Virus record (IMG/VR): IMGVR_UViG_3300031999_000204
Location: 1-22,974 of that record
Strand: one strand, 5' to 3'
DNA length: 22,974 nt
DNA from: a virus
The notes below the pieces were generated by a model. The model worked only from the letters and a program-made list of their open reading frames with translations, had not been told where the DNA came from and did no database searches. Position numbers and translations under genes: made by a program. Positions 19,805 to 22,974 of the stretch are shown here, in pieces (positions within the stretch are counted from its first letter, which is position 1; each line of letters starts with the position of its first letter).

Positions 19805-20076
19805 CGAATCCATTCAAAAACGACAATTTTTTGATGCGGGTTAAAGATTATATCTTGCTCGCGCTGGCCGCTATCGGCTTGCTCGGATATCTCGGGAAGG
19901 GATTCAAGGCGGGAGCGCGGCTGGAAAATGCGGAAACAAAAATCGAAACCCATATAAAAAAATACGAGCCGATGGCGGATGAAATGCATACAAAGCTTGC
20001 GGTCGTCGATCAAAAATTTAATGAAATTATGGAAACGCTAAAAGAGATTAAAAGGTATCAGCGGGGCGGGCGATGA
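19801..20076 (+). CDS. Holin-like membrane protein with coiled-coil tail, 91 aa
   Basis: GTG at 19801 overlaps the previous stop (GTGA). A GTG at 19783 is also in frame but has no better ribosome site. A single membrane segment (YILLALAAIGLLGYLGKGF, about residues 18-36) follows a short polar N-terminus. The rest is a charged coiled coil (ENAETKIETHIKKYEPMADE, LKEIKRYQRGGR). This layout matches small phage holins or spanin-like proteins and the gene belongs to a membrane-gene cluster directly before an endolysin. The exact class is undetermined. Confidence 0.55.
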   Translation: MTNPFKNDNFLMRVKDYILLALAAIGLLGYLGKGFKAGARLENAETKIETHIKKYEPMADEMHTKLAVVDQKFNEIMETLKEIKRYQRGGR

Positions 20077-20177
20077 ACATATTGATTGGCGTTTTGATTT
20101 TAGGATTTATCGTTTTTGTTGTTTATAGCTGGCTGGATGGGATTAAGGAAATAAGGCGGCTCGAAACGGAGAAATAA
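20073..20177 (+). CDS. Tiny membrane protein, 34 aa
   Basis: ATG 20073 overlaps the previous stop by ATGA and follows GCGGGGCGGGCG. The product is one hydrophobic helix (LIGVLILGFIVFVVYSW) with a charged tail (DGIKEIRRLETEK). Small single-span proteins of this type occur in phage lysis modules. The coupling and the strong hydrophobic core support a real gene. Confidence 0.5.
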   Translation: MNILIGVLILGFIVFVVYSWLDGIKEIRRLETEK

Positions 20178-20179
20178 AA

Positions 20180-20317
20180 TTGCAGATTATCGATGTTATC
20201 GATGCGAGCGATTTTTGTGGGATTATGAGGCCGGATTATATTTTACCGCGCAAGGGAGCATCTTACATTTTCATAAATGCGGATGCCCCCTTGAGCAATG
20301 GGAGATCAAATGGGTGA
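20180..20317 (+). CDS. Possible small protein between membrane genes and endolysin, 45 aa
   Basis: TTG 20180 with GGAGA about eight bases upstream opens a frame of 45 residues (MQIIDVIDASDFCGIMRPDY, then a short beta-like end) that overlaps the endolysin start by eight bases. The first residues are not hydrophobic enough for a membrane segment. The call rests on spacing, and a chance frame is possible. Confidence 0.35.
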   Translation: MQIIDVIDASDFCGIMRPDYILPRKGASYIFINADAPLSNGRSNG

Positions 20318-20792
20318 CGTCGCCGTTAAGATCACAGCATTGCATCCAAAGGTTGCAGACGCCGTCGCCAGCATTTTGACAGAGGCAAGAGCCCGGTCGC
20401 TCAATGTTGGAGTTTTTTCCGGGGTCCGTCAGCCAGAAGATCAGGAGAAACTCTACGCTCTCGGGCGCACGGTTGTCAATCCAAACGGTAAGACGCCCGA
20501 GAAACCTCTGGGAGATATTGTTACAAACGGGAAACCGTGGTCATCGTGGCATAATTACGGGCTGGCGATCGATATTGTCTTTAAAAACGAGAAGGGCTGG
20601 ACGTGGGACAAAAAGTTTGATGAATGGGAAGAGCTGGGGAAGGTCGGGGAGATTTTTAATTTAGAATGGGGTGGACGATGGAAAATGCAGGATTTACCTC
20701 ATTTTCAAAAACGCGGGTCAATTCAAGGCGTTGGGCACGCGAAAGAAATATTATTTAGTAAAGGATTAGATTTTTTATGGAATTTGGTTTGA
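20310..20792 (+). CDS. Endolysin, M15-type L-alanyl-D-glutamate/D-Ala peptidase
   Basis: A 160-residue protein from ATG 20310, which has GGGAGATCAA in front. The ATG at 20298 lies inside that site. The zinc-binding pattern of M15 peptidases is visible: SSWHNYGLAIDI with His81 and Asp88, and LPHF with His131. Also conserved are FSGVRQPEDQEKLYALGR near the start and the WGGRWK-x-D-LPHFQ end, with Asp128 before the third ligand. This is a single catalytic domain with no cell-wall-binding domain, so length is normal for Gram-negative phage lysins. It cuts the peptide stem of peptidoglycan at the end of infection, after the adjacent membrane proteins open the inner membrane. No signal peptide is present. 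Confidence 0.88.
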   Translation: MGDVAVKITALHPKVADAVASILTEARARSLNVGVFSGVRQPEDQEKLYALGRTVVNPNGKTPEKPLGDIVTNGKPWSSWHNYGLAIDIVFKNEKGWTWDKKFDEWEELGKVGEIFNLEWGGRWKMQDLPHFQKRGSIQGVGHAKEILFSKGLDFLWNLV

Positions 20793-20924
20793 TTATGCAA
20801 TTTAGAATGTTCAGATTAATATTATATATCAAAACCGAATAATTATCAAACAAATATATGAATTACGGGCGATGGTTTAAAGGCGTGATTTTCGGCTGGA
20901 CGTGGAATTTTGGTTGGACAGGAT

Positions 20925-21737
20925 ATGAAAATAATCGACAAACTGAAAGCAAAAGCGGTTCTCTGGGGAATCGAAGCATTCACGGACGAAAAATACAAAC
21001 TTCGGAGAATTGTGTTAATCCCAATAATCAGAAGAAAAATTGACGGATATTTTGAGGAGGGTAACAAAATGGCAGATCAACCGACAGATCAATCAGGAGC
21101 AAAGTCAAAGTGGAAGTCGAAAGCATTTCTCGCCGCGGCGGTGACGGTCATCGTTGGCGCGATTCAGCCGATATCGTCCGCGCTTGGGCATCCGATTGAA
21201 GTCCCAAATTGGGTTGTAGAAGTATTGGTCGGGCTCGGGCTTTATGGCGTCCGGGATGCGGTCGGAAAAAACTCGGCACTCAAGACGCTCATTGTTTGCG
21301 CTCTCTTTGGGTTTACGTCCCGGGCGACGGCTTATGATGTGACTGATTTTGTTAAAGAGGTCAAGCGCGACTCCGCGGCGCAATCATTCAAAAACATAAA
21401 AACGTCATATCTTTATGATTTTTTGGAAGACGATAACGGCTCCCGGAGCAAGGTCGCGATGGGGACGACAGTTTTGGCGTGGAAATTTATTTCATTCGAT
21501 CCGCTTTTCGTTTATGTCCCAACAGCCGCGGACAAAAAAGCGGAGATCGGGCTCTCTTTTCCGATTTCACCCGGAGATATACCTATCGGCGATGGTCGGC
21601 TTTTGAAAGACGCCCTATTCCCGTCAGAGGTCAACAACAATGAGCTTTGGAAGCGATTTTATTTCGGGCTTTATTTGTCACAAAACGTAACAACCGGGCG
21701 CTTTGGGTTCGGACTTAACACCGGGATAAAATTCTAA
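20925..21737 (+). CDS. Holin-like N-terminal part joined to a beta-barrel-like C-terminal part, 270 aa
   Basis: The frame from ATG 20925 runs to 21737. A very strong GAGGAGGG site (21054-21061) precedes an in-frame ATG at 21069, so a shorter form starting MADQPTDQ is likely, alone or together with the long one. Two membrane segments (FLAAAVTVIVGAIQPIS and VVEVLVGLGLYGVRDA) give a holin-like layout. A third, signal-peptide-like stretch follows (LKTLIVCALFGFTSRATA, then YDV). The last 120 residues resemble an outer-membrane beta-barrel fragment, with alternating aromatic strands (LAWKFISFDPLFVYV, WKRFYFGLYL, FGFGLNTGIKF) and a C-terminal Phe. This looks like a fusion of holin and secreted barrel genes, or an assembly or biological loss of a stop between them. 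Confidence 0.65.
   Translation: MKIIDKLKAKAVLWGIEAFTDEKYKLRRIVLIPIIRRKIDGYFEEGNKMADQPTDQSGAKSKWKSKAFLAAAVTVIVGAIQPISSALGHPIEVPNWVVEVLVGLGLYGVRDAVGKNSALKTLIVCALFGFTSRATAYDVTDFVKEVKRDSAAQSFKNIKTSYLYDFLEDDNGSRSKVAMGTTVLAWKFISFDPLFVYVPTAADKKAEIGLSFPISPGDIPIGDGRLLKDALFPSEVNNNELWKRFYFGLYLSQNVTTGRFGFGLNTGIKF
21054..21071 (+). promoter_or_regulatory. Internal ribosome site and alternative start
   Basis: GAGGAGGG followed after seven bases by ATG (21069). It is the best ribosome site within this stretch and lies in frame in the longer gene, so it either marks the true start or gives two products. The upstream start (20925) has only ACAGGAT at short distance. Confidence 0.6.
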
Positions 21738-21754
21738 AAAGGAGAGGTGATACG

Positions 21755-22159
21755 ATGGAAAATCTAAACTTGAAAGCGCGTGGCAAAAGTCTAAACGATT
21801 TAGTCGGCGCGATGGAAGAGGACGACGCGAAGTCAATACCAACCTTGATGATCCGCATTTCCGCTGGACCCGAGGGGATTGAAATTGAGAAGGGCAACCC
21901 GGACGGGACGTTTACAAAGGAAGAAGGGACCCCGGAAGAGGAAGGAAATGAGCTGGAATCCAGCTCCCCGGAGCAAGAGAAGGGCGAAAACGAGCTCGGC
22001 GTCCCGGAAGAAAAACAGGGAGAAGAGCCAGACGGCGCCGCCTCACAGGATATGGGCGCGGAGATGCCGGAAGGCGAAGGCGACGACTCTGGGCGATCGG
22101 CGTTTGAAATGCTCATTGAAAAGAAGAAAAAAGAGAAGGAATCCGAAGAGGGTTATTAA
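21755..22159 (+). CDS. Acidic low-complexity protein, 134 aa
   Basis: Starts after AAAAGGAGAGGTGATACG, a near-perfect ribosome site. Residues 1-45 are moderately ordered (LNDLVGAMEEDDAKSIPTLMIRIS). From about 46 on it is dominated by Glu, Gly, Pro and Ser (EEGTPEEEGNELESSSPEQE) and ends with a Lys/Glu helix (EMLIEKKKKEKESEEGY). No domain is recognised. Disordered acidic phage proteins include assembly chaperones, scaffold-like factors and DNA mimics. The next gene follows immediately (TAAATG). Confidence 0.7.
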   Translation: MENLNLKARGKSLNDLVGAMEEDDAKSIPTLMIRISAGPEGIEIEKGNPDGTFTKEEGTPEEEGNELESSSPEQEKGENELGVPEEKQGEEPDGAASQDMGAEMPEGEGDDSGRSAFEMLIEKKKKEKESEEGY

Positions 22160-22974
22160 ATGGCTCAACGGTTCGACAAATTACGGGCTTTTTTGAGCCC
22201 GGAGAAGGTGGCGGCTATGGTTAAAGGCGCCGCCGCGCCTTATACGGATATTACCTATCCGCTCACCAACCCCATAGCACAGGGGCTCGAAACGGCTGGG
22301 GAAGACCTCAACAAAGTGACGCAGGAGTCGGCTCTCAATGTCTTAAACGAGCCGACACCCTCTTTTATCCCCGGAGCGCTACGCCAACCCATCGAAGACT
22401 TAAAAACGGTCGGAAAAGGCACAATCCCGTCCGTTTTGGATGCCTTAAAGCTCACCCCGTCAAATTTGGCGGGTCAAATTGGGATGACGGTCGCTGGAGG
22501 GGCTGGGGGAGCTTATTTGATGCCTAAAATTGCCCGGCTTGCCGCCAAAGGGTCAACGATGCTCCCGGACAAATTGGTTGATACTCTTTTGACGAATGTT
22601 GAAGACTTGCCCGGGGTTCGCGGGCTGGTGGCTGGTCCGAAACCTATCCCAGAAATGCCGCTTGCGCCAAAACAAAAATTCTATCGCGGAGGCGGATCGC
22701 CAGAAAAGGTTCGCGGGAAAACGGCACAAGATGTTGTGGATTTTGAAAGAGAAGAGTTGGGAAATGCCGACGTTATCCCGGAAGCCGGAATCGACTTAAA
22801 ATCTATTCCGTCCGAAAATTTGCATTGGCTTACAAAAACAAAATCCGCCGCAATCGAAAAAGCCGCTCAAAGGGCTCAAGTTTCGCTTGAGTCCAGCCCG
22901 GGACCAAAGACGAAATTTATCCCGGAAGAATTGACCGCTCCCGCTCCGCAACGTAAAGCATTCCACGATGAAAT
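22160..22974 (+). CDS. Large virion or injected protein, 3' end beyond the window
   Basis: ATG 22160 directly follows the previous stop, with GAAGAGGG about nine bases upstream. At least 271 codons are open to the right edge. The N-terminus is helical with a Gly/Ala membrane-like stretch (IGMTVAGGAGGAYLMPKIARLAA, about 107-129). Near 173 'FYRGGG' and near 225 'SENLHWLTKTKSAAIEKAAQRA' resemble ADP-ribosyltransferase-like or YRG-fold elements embedded in large virion proteins. Position after the tail genes and the amphipathic segments suit an internal or ejected protein. Identification is tentative because the gene is truncated. Confidence 0.7.
   Translation, partial: MAQRFDKLRAFLSPEKVAAMVKGAAAPYTDITYPLTNPIAQGLETAGEDLNKVTQESALNVLNEPTPSFIPGALRQPIEDLKTVGKGTIPSVLDALKLTPSNLAGQIGMTVAGGAGGAYLMPKIARLAAKGSTMLPDKLVDTLLTNVEDLPGVRGLVAGPKPIPEMPLAPKQKFYRGGGSPEKVRGKTAQDVVDFEREELGNADVIPEAGIDLKSIPSENLHWLTKTKSAAIEKAAQRAQVSLESSPGPKTKFIPEELTAPAPQRKAFHDE

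Noticed and set aside
20858-21043. 61-codon frame beginning MNYGRWFK before the holin-like gene
   Set aside because: It has no ribosome site, its latter half overlaps the 20925 frame, and the product becomes Ser/Asn-rich without pattern. It was not kept as a gene.
1-22974. CRISPR array to accompany the Cas4-like protein
   Set aside because: No regular repeat-spacer structure was seen on either strand; the nuclease is next to an annealing protein, so a recombination role is the simpler reading.
1-22974. tRNA genes, integrase, attachment sites or an insertion sequence
   Set aside because: No cloverleaf-like sequence, recombinase motif or terminal inverted repeats with a transposase were seen, so the phage life style cannot be decided from this window.

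Overview
This window reads as part of the genome of a tailed bacteriophage (Caudoviricetes). It holds a replication initiator gene with an embedded iteron-type origin, recombination genes, small and large terminase, portal, scaffold, HK97-fold-type major capsid protein, a tail fibre or tailspike, a lysis module and a likely internal virion protein. The host is a bacterium that uses sigma70-type promoters (several TTGACA/TATAAT pairs with 17-bp spacers) and strong Shine-Dalgarno sites. The export signals and a possible outer-membrane barrel domain suggest a Gram-negative (diderm) host. The lineage cannot be fixed from the sequence. No integrase, repressor gene, tRNA, CRISPR array or insertion sequence was seen.

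Layout. (1) 1-3977, minus strand: an early operon of small unknown genes, including one with a SWIM-like zinc finger. These lead into a putative single-strand annealing protein with an OB-like tail (1168-2064) and a Cas4/AddB-like Fe-S exonuclease (164-1171). A possible Ser/Gly-repeat protein is cut by the left edge. (2) 3978-4290: a 313-base gene-free control region with back-to-back promoters, a bidirectional terminator between them, a perfect 15-bp operator-like palindrome on the rightward -35, and a rightward leader carrying a terminator and a second hairpin. (3) 4291-6441, plus strand: the replication initiator, containing five 11-bp iterons and a purine-asymmetric tract, then a tightly coupled run of small unknown genes. 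(4) 6442-6654: a second promoter-palindrome-terminator leader ahead of the late genes. (5) 6655-15653: small genes, terminase, portal, an exported beta-rich protein, scaffold and major capsid protein. (6) 15667-16177: a lower-GC free-standing HNH homing endonuclease with its own promoter, placed so that its ribosome site is masked in read-through RNA but free in its own transcript. (7) 16243-19804: a 912-residue exported fibre/tailspike and two tandem paralogous exported proteins. (8) 19801-20792: a lysis cassette of membrane proteins and an M15 peptidase endolysin. (9) 20925-22974: a holin-like/beta-barrel hybrid, an acidic protein and a truncated virion protein.

The left arm supplies recombination, the middle supplies origin and initiator, and the right arm supplies packaging, virion and lysis. 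The two promoter-terminator leaders suggest that rightward expression is gated by antitermination or attenuation. The most unusual points are the Sec-type signal peptides on four late proteins, the RNA-switch arrangement at the HNH gene, and the iterons that are periodic in DNA but out of phase with codons.
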